Of a stretch of 64,000 nucleotides of DNA, positions 1-7,784 are shown one piece after another. Made by a program: the position numbers and the translations under genes. This stretch comes from Oscillospiraceae bacterium. Its GTDB lineage: Bacteria > Bacillota > Clostridia > Oscillospirales > Ruminococcaceae. The stretch spans positions 28,407 through 92,406 of the forward strand of contig SVNC01000010.1 of NCBI GenBank assembly GCA_015067025.1. The letters run 5' to 3'. The notes under the pieces were generated by a model. The model worked only from the letters and a program-made list of their open reading frames with translations. It made no database searches and was not told the origin of the DNA. Every line of letters starts with the position of its first letter. The first letter of the stretch is position 1.

Positions 1-31
1 CCACCGCTACCACAAGAGTAATATAAAGCAT
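1..31 (-). CDS. lspA: Start of a probable signal peptidase II (partial)
   Basis: Only the first ten codons lie in the window. They read MLYITLVVAV, a hydrophobic start, and are preceded by a GAAAGG ribosome-binding site about eight bases upstream of the ATG (complement of 29-31). LspA, the membrane aspartyl protease that trims lipoprotein signal peptides, commonly follows divIVA in Firmicutes and starts in this way. The assignment rests on gene order and a short hydrophobic N-terminus, so it is tentative; any membrane protein could begin like this. Confidence 0.45.
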   Translation of the reverse strand, partial: MLYITLVVAV

Positions 32-84
32 GGTTATACCTTTCTTTTTTCTACACTTTTTAAAACTTAATATAAACAACTCAG

Positions 85-109
85 CACCGCTGAATTTTCA
101 TCAGCGGTG
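85..109 (-). terminator. Hairpin between divIVA and the next gene
   Basis: A perfect nine-base-pair stem (85-93 with 101-109) and a seven-base loop lie just past the divIVA stop codon. The T-run on the minus-strand side is weak, so this may be a partial terminator or an mRNA 3' end rather than a full stop. Confidence 0.45.
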
Positions 110-120
110 GTAAAGAGTTT

Positions 121-1173
121 TTAATTTTTCTGACCGAATTCGAGATTCTCGTGAGAATCGTCCTTCTTTTCATTCTTTCCTCCGCCTAACTTAAAGAGGA
201 TAGAATCACCGAGAGATTTCTTAGGCTCAGCAGGCTTTGCTTCTTCCTTCTGAGGTTCAGCAGGCTTTGCTTCTTCCTTCTGAGGTTCAGCAGGCTTTGC
301 CTCTTCCTTCTGAGGTTCAGCAGGCTTTGCCTCTTCCTTCTGAGGTTCAACAGGCTTTACCTCTTCCTTCTGAGGTTCAGCAGGCTTTGCCTCTTCCTTC
401 TGAGGTTCAACAGGCTTTGCCTCTTCCTTCTTAGGTTCAACAGGCTTTGCCTCTTCCTTTTTAGGCTCAGCGGACTTTGCCTCTTCCTTTTTGGGTTCAG
501 CAGGCTTTGCTTCTTCCTTCTTAGGTTCAGCCTTCTTTGCAAAAGCACTGTCCTCAGGCTTTCTCTTTTCTACTTCCTTTACAGTATTGATAACAAATTC
601 GTTTTCACACTGTGCAGGAATTCCCTTGATGTATTCAATATGTGCATTGTACGCCGCAAGAATTTTATTTGTATAATCAGTAACTTCCTGCTTCGTTCTC
701 TGTAATACTATCTGTTCTCTTTCTGTACGCTGCTGCATAATAAGATGAATTTCATCAGACTTAGCGTTAGCGTCAGCAATTATTCCCTTTGCCTTTTCCT
801 GAGCTGCAGCTACGTCCTTGTCAGACTGTTCCTTTTTCTTTGCAGCATCTTCTTTAGCATCATTTACAAGCTTTTCTGCCTTTTCCTTAGCTTCTTTAAG
901 GAGCTTTTCGGCTTCTGCCTTTGCTTCATTTACAACGGCAATACCCTGCTTCTTTGCGATAAGGAGAGCGTCACGCAGAGCGTCCTCGTCATTACGGTAT
1001 TCCTTGATCTTTTCAGCTAATATTTCAAGCTTCTTTTCAAGCTCTTCATTTTCGTTCTGAAGACCAAGAAATTCAACAGATACATCTCTTAAAAATCTGT
1101 CTACCTCTTCTACACTGTAGCCGCCCTTCTTGACGGTATCAAAACTTTTTCCGACAATATCATTTGCGTTCAC
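121..1173 (-). CDS. divIVA: DivIVA family cell-division/polarity protein with long repeat tail
   Basis: This 350-residue protein opens with the DivIVA membrane-binding and curvature-sensing segment (ANDIVGKSFDTVKKGGYSVEEVDRFL, residues 3 to about 28) and continues as a coiled coil rich in Lys, Glu and Ala to about residue 185. DivIVA proteins bind negatively curved membrane at septa and poles and recruit division partners. The C-terminal third (about residues 210-317) is a decapeptide repeat, KKEEAKPAEP and variants, encoded by ten 30-bp units; this is far longer than the usual short tail. It is the last gene of the ylmH-sepF side of the division cluster and follows ylmH by 23 bases. The start has a GGAGGGTTAA-type site upstream. 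Identification is secure; the role of the tail is unknown. Confidence 0.93.
   Translation of the reverse strand: MNANDIVGKSFDTVKKGGYSVEEVDRFLRDVSVEFLGLQNENEELEKKLEILAEKIKEYRNDEDALRDALLIAKKQGIAVVNEAKAEAEKLLKEAKEKAEKLVNDAKEDAAKKKEQSDKDVAAAQEKAKGIIADANAKSDEIHLIMQQRTEREQIVLQRTKQEVTDYTNKILAAYNAHIEYIKGIPAQCENEFVINTVKEVEKRKPEDSAFAKKAEPKKEEAKPAEPKKEEAKSAEPKKEEAKPVEPKKEEAKPVEPQKEEAKPAEPQKEEVKPVEPQKEEAKPAEPQKEEAKPAEPQKEEAKPAEPQKEEAKPAEPKKSLGDSILFKLGGGKNEKKDDSHENLEFGQKN
221..540. repeat. Ten tandem 30-bp units inside divIVA
   Basis: From 241 to 540 the sequence repeats with an exact 30-bp period, each unit coding (on the minus strand) for a decapeptide of the type EEAKPAEPQK. The units at 241-360 are nearly identical and diverge towards 540. 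The period is a multiple of three, so copy number can change without a frameshift. Confidence 0.95.
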
Positions 1174-1196
1174 GGATTAACCCTCCTGGATATCTT

Positions 1197-1958
1197 TTAT
1201 TTATATTTTTTTACTATTATATGTGTGTTGCCTTTTCTGCCCACGTCTCCGATTTCGGACAGCAGAAACTTTCCTTTACCCCTTATGGTGATGACCTCTC
1301 CCTGCTTTATAATTCTTGAGGGATTGTCGCACACCTCTCCACCTACCTGGACCAGCTGTGGCTTTAAATATCTGTCACAGGCTACCGTTCTTGAGCAGGA
1401 CGCCATATTCTTGACAAGGTTATCAAGACGCAACGATGCCACCGAGAAACTAAGCTCTTCATACTGCTGCTTCGGCAGTTCAAAATCTACTCCGTAGGAA
1501 CAGCTTACTCCTACCTTGCCGATCTTAAGCACCGAATCCATAATAAGCTCGGCAGGCTTTTCTGTAACGAAGACCGCCGTCTTACCTTCAGTTATAAAGA
1601 TATCTCCCACAGTATCCCTTTCTATACCGAGTCCCATAAGGGTGCCCAGCACCTCTCTGTGAGTTATCTCGTCACACTTCCGATAGGTAAAAGTGATAGC
1701 CTTTACAGGAAAAAGCATATCAAAGCTACCCTCATCCGTTACGTAGAATGACGGCACTATACCAAAGCACCTTCTCACCGCATCGCTGTTACCCTCTCCT
1801 CCGTAAAAGCCTGTTACAAGCTCGTCGGAGAATTTAAGTGCAGATATCCTCATCTGCTCTGATTCGGTAAGAAATCTCGTGAAATAGGGGCGTGATTTAT
1901 TTATAGCATCCCTCGCCGCACTTTGTATGCGGGAGATAAGCTGATCATTCGCTGTCAT
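1197..1958 (-). CDS. ylmH: YlmH-type S4-domain RNA-binding protein
   Basis: The 253-residue protein has the YlmH layout: an N-terminal globular half and a C-terminal S4 RNA-binding fold beginning near LRLDNLVKNMASCSR (about residue 175) and continuing through the GGEVCDNPSRIIKQGEVI segment. YlmH binds ribosomal or tRNA-containing particles and is implicated in rescue of stalled 50S subunits in Bacillus; it is regularly encoded in the sepF-divIVA cluster. Here it starts two bases after the sepF stop and is clearly co-transcribed. Assignment follows from domain plus context. Confidence 0.88.
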   Translation of the reverse strand: MTANDQLISRIQSAARDAINKSRPYFTRFLTESEQMRISALKFSDELVTGFYGGEGNSDAVRRCFGIVPSFYVTDEGSFDMLFPVKAITFTYRKCDEITHREVLGTLMGLGIERDTVGDIFITEGKTAVFVTEKPAELIMDSVLKIGKVGVSCSYGVDFELPKQQYEELSFSVASLRLDNLVKNMASCSRTVACDRYLKPQLVQVGGEVCDNPSRIIKQGEVITIRGKGKFLLSEIGDVGRKGNTHIIVKKYK

Positions 1959-1959
1959 A

Positions 1960-2397
1960 TCAGTCTAAGGAATCGAAAATATCCTCGCTGCCTGAAATGT
2001 TGTTGATCTCTTCGATGAAGTCACCGGAAATATCAACGTTATAGGGAGCAAGAACGTAGGTCGTGTCGCCTATTCTCTTAAGCTCACCGTCTGTAATATA
2101 GCTTACGCCGCCTAAAAAGTCGATAAGGCGGTTTGCAATATCCTTGTTTGTGTTGTTAAACATAAGGATGACTGTTGTTTTATTCTTGTAAAGCTCTGCA
2201 ATTTCTGCAGCATCGCTGTACTTCTTAGGTCTGTTTACAACAAGGTGGAGTGTTGTGCTTGCATTGAAGGTAAACACCTTTGAACCCGCATTTGCACCCT
2301 TTGAATCAGCTCTTGCAGTTGCTACGTCAGCTTCATCGTATGTGTCGTATTCTTCGTCCTCGTTGTTTTTATTAAGAAATATGTCCTTAAATCCCAT
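1960..2397 (-). CDS. sepF: Cell division protein SepF
   Basis: A 145-residue protein with the SepF arrangement: an amphipathic N-terminal membrane anchor (GFKDIFLN), an acidic, flexible linker, then the SepF core from about residue 50 (LVVNRPKKYSDAAEIAELYK...). SepF tethers FtsZ to the membrane and can replace FtsA. The motif NRPKKYSDA and the following I(A)NRLIDFLGG are typical of the family. It sits between yggS and ylmH, the standard order in Firmicutes. Confidence 0.92.
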   Translation of the reverse strand: MGFKDIFLNKNNEDEEYDTYDEADVATARADSKGANAGSKVFTFNASTTLHLVVNRPKKYSDAAEIAELYKNKTTVILMFNNTNKDIANRLIDFLGGVSYITDGELKRIGDTTYVLAPYNVDISGDFIEEINNISGSEDIFDSLD

Positions 2398-2416
2398 TGC
2401 TTTTTTCCTCCAAAAA

Positions 2417-3145
2417 TTATTTTGTATAATTTCTATAGCCGAAAAGTCCGCTGCCTATTCTGACTATATTCGATCCGTATTTTACCGCCAGGGCATAGTC
2501 CCCTGACATTCCCATAGAAAGCGTGTCCATACCGTTTAAAAAGCTTTCCTTTGCCCGAAGCTCTTCATAAAGCTCCTGCATACGGGGAAAATACTTTTCC
2601 CCCTCAAAGGGTGGCGGTATAGTCATAAGACCTCTTATTCTTACGCTCTCAAGTTCCGATATCATCTTTGCCGTTTCAAGCAACTGCTCTGCGGCAAGTC
2701 CGCCCTTTGAAAGCTCCCCACCTATATTTACTTCAAGCAGTATATCCATGGAAAGATTTTTCGATAAGGCTCTGCGACTGATCTCCTCGGCAAGCTTTAA
2801 GCTGTCCACCGAATGAATCATACTCACCTTATCAATTATATACTTAACTTTGTTATTTTGCAAGCCCCCGATAAAGTGAATTTCCGATTTTTCCGAATAA
2901 TTTTCGTATTTTTCGAGAAATTCCTGCACTCTGTTTTCACCAAGCAGATCAATTCCTAAAGACTCCGCATAATTTATCTTTTCGCAGTCAACCGTTTTTG
3001 TGACCGCCATTATGCGTACCTCGTCCTTTCTGCCTGCCGAATACTTTGCCTCATCCACCTGCTCTTTTATAAACTCATAATTTGCTTTTATATCCTGCAG
3101 TGCTGTATCCGCCGCAGATTTAATATCAGGTGCTGCTTTGTCCAT
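2417..3145 (-). CDS. yggS: YggS/PROSC family PLP-binding homeostasis protein
   Basis: A single-domain TIM-barrel protein of the YggS family that binds pyridoxal phosphate and controls cellular PLP and amino-acid levels. The PLP lysine is in the MAVTKTVD segment; HFIGGLQNNKVKYI and the C-terminal SMGMSGDYALAVKYGSNIVRIGSGLFG signatures are clear. The reading frame is open further upstream, but the ATG at 3145 has an excellent AGGAGGAG site six bases before it, so translation probably starts there, overlapping the end of the upstream adaptor gene by 20 bases. Unlike many homologues the second residue of the HFIGxLQ motif is followed by Gly rather than His. Confidence 0.9.
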   Translation of the reverse strand: MDKAAPDIKSAADTALQDIKANYEFIKEQVDEAKYSAGRKDEVRIMAVTKTVDCEKINYAESLGIDLLGENRVQEFLEKYENYSEKSEIHFIGGLQNNKVKYIIDKVSMIHSVDSLKLAEEISRRALSKNLSMDILLEVNIGGELSKGGLAAEQLLETAKMISELESVRIRGLMTIPPPFEGEKYFPRMQELYEELRAKESFLNGMDTLSMGMSGDYALAVKYGSNIVRIGSGLFGYRNYTK

Positions 3146-4376
3146 CACGGCTCTCCTCCTGCGGTTTATAAATTTCAAATTTACCCTCAACTATCACGTT
3201 ATCGTACAGATCAAGATAGTTCGTCTGGTTATTCGGGATATGCTTTATAATAACGAAATCCTCGCCTGAATAAAGCTCCTCGATGGTTCTGAAATAGCCA
3301 AGATTACCATAAAGGATGTATACACCCTTTTCACCTTTTTCGTTAAATCGGATGGCACTTGACGGTAATCTGATACCGCTGTATCTGCTTACCACAAGCT
3401 CAAATCTGCCCGTACGGGAAGAAGCAAGCTCTGCACTAAGAGTATCACCTGCAAACACTACTACGGTTCCTTCGCCGTCGTAATTCTGTATATACTCTAC
3501 AGTAACCTCAATGGTTGAATTATCAGCGTTGAAAAGTAATCTTACCGTTTCGCCCGTTGATAAGAGTGACGCTCTGTGGTCATCCAGTACAGCCGCTAAC
3601 TTCCACTTGTAGTTATCTATCATCTTTCCGATAACTGTTCCGCCGCCATCTGATTTTTTCGGTGCTTTTACTATCGCTTCGATATCAGACGGAGTAAGGC
3701 TGTGGGATGCAGAAACAGAAAGCTCGCTTTCGTAGCCGTCTGTATTACTTACAAAGTATCCTGTCTCACCCGAAATAAGCGTTTGCGGTGTACTGCTTAT
3801 TCTTGCAGAAAGACTGTTCACTTCATTTTTAAGCTCGTTTATAACCGACTCGTAATCCTCTGCTCTGCCCTTTGCTATATCTCTCTTGCTCTGAAGACCA
3901 AGCAACTCATACTTAAGACTTTCAGCCTTTTTATAGTCCTTATCATTAAGAGCGGTTACTATTTCATTGTGCTTTTCCGTGATAAGCTTACCAAAGGCCT
4001 CAGCCTGAGAACCGTCTGTGCCGGCAAGCTTCTGTGCCTCTTCGAGAGTTTTTATTCTTTCATTCAGCTTATCTATTTTCTGACACACATCTATATCGGA
4101 GGAGGATGCATAAACGCTGGCTATTACGCTGTTTTTAGCAAGTCGTGAGCCGTCCTCATGCTCATACTGTAAAACTCCGTTATAGGAACGTTCTACCGTG
4201 TGCTCATCCCTTATAAGAACTCCGTCAAACTTTATCGTGTCAGTAAGCTCGTACAGTCTTGCAACTTCTGTTTTGCAGGCATTCTGCGGTATCACTATTA
4301 TCTGTCCGATAATGGTAGCCACGAGAAAGACTGCAAGTATTATCGCAAGTACCGTTGTGGTTTTTGATTTATCCAT
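3126..4376 (-). CDS. HlyD-like membrane-anchored adaptor protein
   Basis: A 416-residue protein with one N-terminal membrane helix (residues about 8-30, LAIILAVFLVATIIGQIIVI), a biotinyl-lipoyl-like first half-hairpin, a long coiled-coil segment (about 95-195) and beta-rich C-terminal barrels. This is the architecture of HlyD/RND-type adaptors that link an inner-membrane transporter to export, although no transporter is encoded nearby. In clostridia such a protein is often found between hfq and sepF, so a link to the cell envelope or division is possible but unproven. Confidence 0.72.
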   Translation of the reverse strand: MDKSKTTTVLAIILAVFLVATIIGQIIVIPQNACKTEVARLYELTDTIKFDGVLIRDEHTVERSYNGVLQYEHEDGSRLAKNSVIASVYASSSDIDVCQKIDKLNERIKTLEEAQKLAGTDGSQAEAFGKLITEKHNEIVTALNDKDYKKAESLKYELLGLQSKRDIAKGRAEDYESVINELKNEVNSLSARISSTPQTLISGETGYFVSNTDGYESELSVSASHSLTPSDIEAIVKAPKKSDGGGTVIGKMIDNYKWKLAAVLDDHRASLLSTGETVRLLFNADNSTIEVTVEYIQNYDGEGTVVVFAGDTLSAELASSRTGRFELVVSRYSGIRLPSSAIRFNEKGEKGVYILYGNLGYFRTIEELYSGEDFVIIKHIPNNQTNYLDLYDNVIVEGKFEIYKPQEESRDGQSST

Positions 4377-4386
4377 TCAGTTTATT

Positions 4387-4632
4387 TTAATTTTCCTCGT
4401 TCTTTTCAAATGCGTCAAGGATAGAAATTGTACGAAGAGGCGAAATAGTAGAAATTGCATGCTTGTAGATAAGATTTTGCTTGCCGTCTGTATCAAGTAT
4501 AACGGTGTAGTTGTCAAAGCCTCTTACCATACCCTTGAACTGAAATCCGTTGGTGATATAAATTGTTACCGGTATTTTCTCTTTTCTCGCCTGATTTAAA
4601 AATACATCCTGTAAATTAAGTTCCTTAGCCAT
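4387..4632 (-). CDS. hfq: RNA chaperone Hfq
   Basis: An 81-residue Sm-like protein. The Sm1 motif ([29 protein letters not shown]) and the Sm2 motif ([10 protein letters not shown], normally YKHAIST) match Hfq closely, including the N-terminal LQD/FLN residues that bind RNA at the proximal face. It acts as a hexamer promoting sRNA-mRNA pairing and is downstream of miaA, the classic miaA-hfq order. The leader between the two genes contains a long inverted repeat. Confidence 0.95.
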   Translation of the reverse strand: MAKELNLQDVFLNQARKEKIPVTIYITNGFQFKGMVRGFDNYTVILDTDGKQNLIYKHAISTISPLRTISILDAFEKNEEN

Positions 4633-4766
4633 AAAAAAGTTCCTTTCTTTTGAGGGTGATAAGCTTCCCCCATAAATAAAATGATGTAATTTAAAGGCCG
4701 TGACAATATATCTGTCTGCGTTCTGTAACGGAGCGTGCCACGCCTATTTATATATTGTAACACATT

Positions 4767-5708
4767 TTAACGGAAATTTCCACATATTTTTATATATTTT
4801 TTTGCTTTTTCAAAAATTTCCCTTAAAGATACTGTATCATCTGCCTTGATCCAGTGAATACGCTCATCCTTTCTGAACCAGGTAAGCTGTCTTTTGGCGT
4901 ACTTTCTCGTTTCCTGCTTCAGATGCTCCACACACTCTGACAGCTCCTTTTCTCCCTTGAGATAGGGCAACAGCTCCTTATAGCCTATTGCCTGTGCCGC
5001 TGTGGGTAAGTCCCCTTTTGAAAAAAAGTTCTTTGCTTCCTCTATAAGACCCATATCGAGCATTATATCAACTCTTTTATTTATTCTGTCGTAAAGTTGC
5101 TCCCTGTCATAATCAAGAGCTATCATGCAAGGCTCATAAGGAGAAGGCTCTGTGCGGCTTTCTTCCTGAGTCTGCGACATTGTCTTTCCCGTAGTCCTAT
5201 ACACTTCAAGAGCTCTTATGACACGAGCCTGGTTATTTTCATGAAGGGTAGCGGCAGTAGCAGGGTCTATCTCCCTTAACATATCTAAAAGATAGCTATT
5301 GCCCTTTTCCTGTGCCAGTAATCTAAGTTCCTCACGATAAGCGTAGTCACATTCGCTTTCTTCAAAGCGGATATTGTTTATAAGCGAGCTTATATAAAGC
5401 CCCGTACCGCCTACTATCATCGGGATTTTTCCACGGGATGCTATATCCTTTATCTTTTCGTGGGCAAGCTTTACGTAATCCGCCACAGAAAAGCTTTCTG
5501 CAGGGTCAAGAAAGTCCATTATATGATGAGGGATTCCCTGCCTTTCTTCTATAGAAGGCTTTGCAGTTGCAATATCCATACCCTTATATATCTGCATGGA
5601 GTCTGCCGAGATTATCTCAGCGTCAAATTCCTTTGCAAGCTCTACCGAAAGAGCGGTCTTGCCGCTGGCGGTAGGTCCGCATATAACTATTACAAACTGC
5701 TTTTCCAT
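4767..5708 (-). CDS. miaA: tRNA dimethylallyltransferase MiaA
   Basis: A 313-residue enzyme that transfers a dimethylallyl group to N6 of A37 in tRNAs reading codons beginning with U. The P-loop GPTASGKT (residues 10-17), the SADSMQIYKGMDIATAKPS segment and the GGTGLYISSLI motif identify it. Its product is the substrate of MiaB, encoded about 6 kb away in the same strand run. It follows mutL by 23 bases and so belongs to a mutS-mutL-miaA-hfq transcription unit. Confidence 0.96.
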   Translation of the reverse strand: MEKQFVIVICGPTASGKTALSVELAKEFDAEIISADSMQIYKGMDIATAKPSIEERQGIPHHIMDFLDPAESFSVADYVKLAHEKIKDIASRGKIPMIVGGTGLYISSLINNIRFEESECDYAYREELRLLAQEKGNSYLLDMLREIDPATAATLHENNQARVIRALEVYRTTGKTMSQTQEESRTEPSPYEPCMIALDYDREQLYDRINKRVDIMLDMGLIEEAKNFFSKGDLPTAAQAIGYKELLPYLKGEKELSECVEHLKQETRKYAKRQLTWFRKDERIHWIKADDTVSLREIFEKAKKYIKICGNFR

Positions 5709-5731
5709 AGTATCCCCCTTTCCTTTTACTA

Positions 5732-7771
5732 TCAGCTTCTGCCGAAGAAATGCTCAAGTTTTGCTCTTGATAATTCTATCATAACCGGTCTGCCGTGAGG
5801 GCAGAATCTTATCTTTTCGTCATTGTATACTCTTCTTGCCAGTGCGTCAAGCTGAGCTATATCGGTACGATCGTTTGCCTTTATAGCAGACTTGCACGCC
5901 ATAGAATGAAGTATATCGTCGTACATCGCACCGCTTTGCTCGGTGTTGCCCTGCATCAGTCTTTCTGCTATAAGCGACACCAACTCCTGAGGTGTACATC
6001 TTACCACCGTCGGCATTGCTGTAACCGATACCGTAAGATCGTCCTCAAACATAAGCTCAAGTCCCGTCTGCTCCACAAAGCTGTAATATTCCTGCAAAGC
6101 ATTATACTCCTCGGCGGAAAGTCTTATCTCCGTTCTGTCGATAAGTAGCTGTGAACTGTCGAAGAATTCTTCTTTAAGCTTTTCAAAGCGTATTCTTTCG
6201 TGAGCGGCGTGCTTATCAATAAGGATAAGTTTTTCTTCCGCTTCACATATAATATAGGTTGCAGAAAATTCTCCTATCACCCTTATTTCCTTTTCAGGTT
6301 CGGGCTCTTCGGTTTTAATTACCGTGTGTGGAGTATATTTCGGAGTGCTGTCAGAATTTATTGCAGCATTTATGTATTTAAAGCCGCTCTGCTCCTCTGA
6401 TTTTTCTTCTACGGCAGGCTGTGAAAGCGGGATGACTTCTTCAGCCTTATTTTCAGGAATTTTGGATGTGGTTTTCTGTTCCTGAACGGAAATTTCAATA
6501 GTTTCCTTTATTTCTTCCTTTACATTCTGCAAGGAGTTTTTCACGTTATACTCTGCCCTTGTACTGTGAAAAGCAGGTGTTACGGGAATGTTTTTCGGAT
6601 ACACCGTTTGTACGTTTACTTCTTCTGTTTTTATTTCTGTAACAGGTGCTGTAATTTTTTCTGTAAGCGTCTGCTGAATGGCAGGCTTTATCTCAGGATT
6701 TTTTGCAAAATAATCTGCTCTGCTTTCATACTTTGGTTTTGCAGGCTCGGCGGGCTTCAATTCTATCTGCTTTTTATCGTTTGCGCAGTTTACGAGTGCA
6801 TTCTTAGTTGCAAGGTAGACCGCATCAAAGACCGGCTTTTCATAAGCAAAACGAATTTCCGTCTTTGCGGGATGTACGTTTACGTCCACAGTTTCAGGTC
6901 TTATCTTTATAAAAATCACACAGGCAGGAAATTTTCCGACCATAATACTGTTGCGGTAGGCTTCTTCAAGTGCCGCCATACAGGTGGTACTTTTTATATA
7001 TCTGTTATTTACGAAAAAGGTTTGCATACTGCGGCTTGCTCTGCAAAAAAGCGGAGATGACACAAAGCCCGTTACCTCTATATCGTTGATAGAAAAGTCA
7101 ACCGGTACAAAGCTTTCTGCGAGCTGTCTGCCAAAGACTGCCTTTATAGTGCTGATAAGTGAGCCGTCACCAAAGGTCAGCCTTACGCTTTTATTATCTC
7201 TTATAAAGCGGAAGCTGATGTCAGGGTGTGCAAGAGCAAGCTTATCTACGACTGACGCTATAAAGTTACCCTCGGATACGTCCTTTTTTAAGAATTTAAG
7301 TCTCGCGGGAGTGTTGTAGAATAGATCTCTTATAATTACCGTTGTACCATTGGGACAGCCGCAGGATTCGTATTCCGTCTGCTCGCCGCCCTCGATCTTA
7401 TATCTACCGCCAAGCTCGTCACATTCTCTTTTTGTCATCATTTCGACTCTGGCAACCGCCGCAACTGACGCTAAAGCTTCGCCACGGAAACCCATAGTTC
7501 CGATACAGTCAAGGTCATCCGCTTTTCTTATCTTGCTTGTGGCATGACGAAGGAAAGCCGTCGGTATTTCAGAAAAAGCTATACCACAGCCATCATCGGT
7601 GATACGCATATAGCTTATACCACCGCTTTTTATTTCAATTGTAATGTGCTTTGCACCTGCGTCAACGGAATTTTCGATAAGCTCCTTTATAACGGACGAG
7701 GGTCTTTCGATGACCTCGCCTGCCGCTATAAGCTCCGCTACGCTCTTATCAAGTAACTGTATTGTCGGCAT
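5732..7771 (-). CDS. mutL: DNA mismatch repair endonuclease MutL
   Basis: A 679-residue MutL with an N-terminal GHKL ATPase (ELIENSVDAGA, DDGCGI, GFRGEALASV) and a C-terminal dimerisation/endonuclease domain. The metal-binding nuclease motif DxHAxxERxxxE (DKHAAHERIRFE), ACKSAIKA and the zinc-site CPHGRP are all present, so this is a nicking MutL as expected for a bacterium lacking MutH. The region between the domains (about residues 335-490) is a low-complexity Glu/Lys/Pro/Thr linker. It starts 13 bases after mutS. Confidence 0.96.
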   Translation of the reverse strand: MPTIQLLDKSVAELIAAGEVIERPSSVIKELIENSVDAGAKHITIEIKSGGISYMRITDDGCGIAFSEIPTAFLRHATSKIRKADDLDCIGTMGFRGEALASVAAVARVEMMTKRECDELGGRYKIEGGEQTEYESCGCPNGTTVIIRDLFYNTPARLKFLKKDVSEGNFIASVVDKLALAHPDISFRFIRDNKSVRLTFGDGSLISTIKAVFGRQLAESFVPVDFSINDIEVTGFVSSPLFCRASRSMQTFFVNNRYIKSTTCMAALEEAYRNSIMVGKFPACVIFIKIRPETVDVNVHPAKTEIRFAYEKPVFDAVYLATKNALVNCANDKKQIELKPAEPAKPKYESRADYFAKNPEIKPAIQQTLTEKITAPVTEIKTEEVNVQTVYPKNIPVTPAFHSTRAEYNVKNSLQNVKEEIKETIEISVQEQKTTSKIPENKAEEVIPLSQPAVEEKSEEQSGFKYINAAINSDSTPKYTPHTVIKTEEPEPEKEIRVIGEFSATYIICEAEEKLILIDKHAAHERIRFEKLKEEFFDSSQLLIDRTEIRLSAEEYNALQEYYSFVEQTGLELMFEDDLTVSVTAMPTVVRCTPQELVSLIAERLMQGNTEQSGAMYDDILHSMACKSAIKANDRTDIAQLDALARRVYNDEKIRFCPHGRPVMIELSRAKLEHFFGRS

Positions 7772-7784
7772 TGGTTTTCCTTTT

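Noticed and set aside
237..434. Repeat-coded plus-strand frame
   Set aside because: Antisense of the divIVA repeat; its repetitive product only mirrors the decapeptide units.
221..540. CRISPR-like repeat
   Set aside because: The units are contiguous with no unique spacers and lie inside a coding frame.
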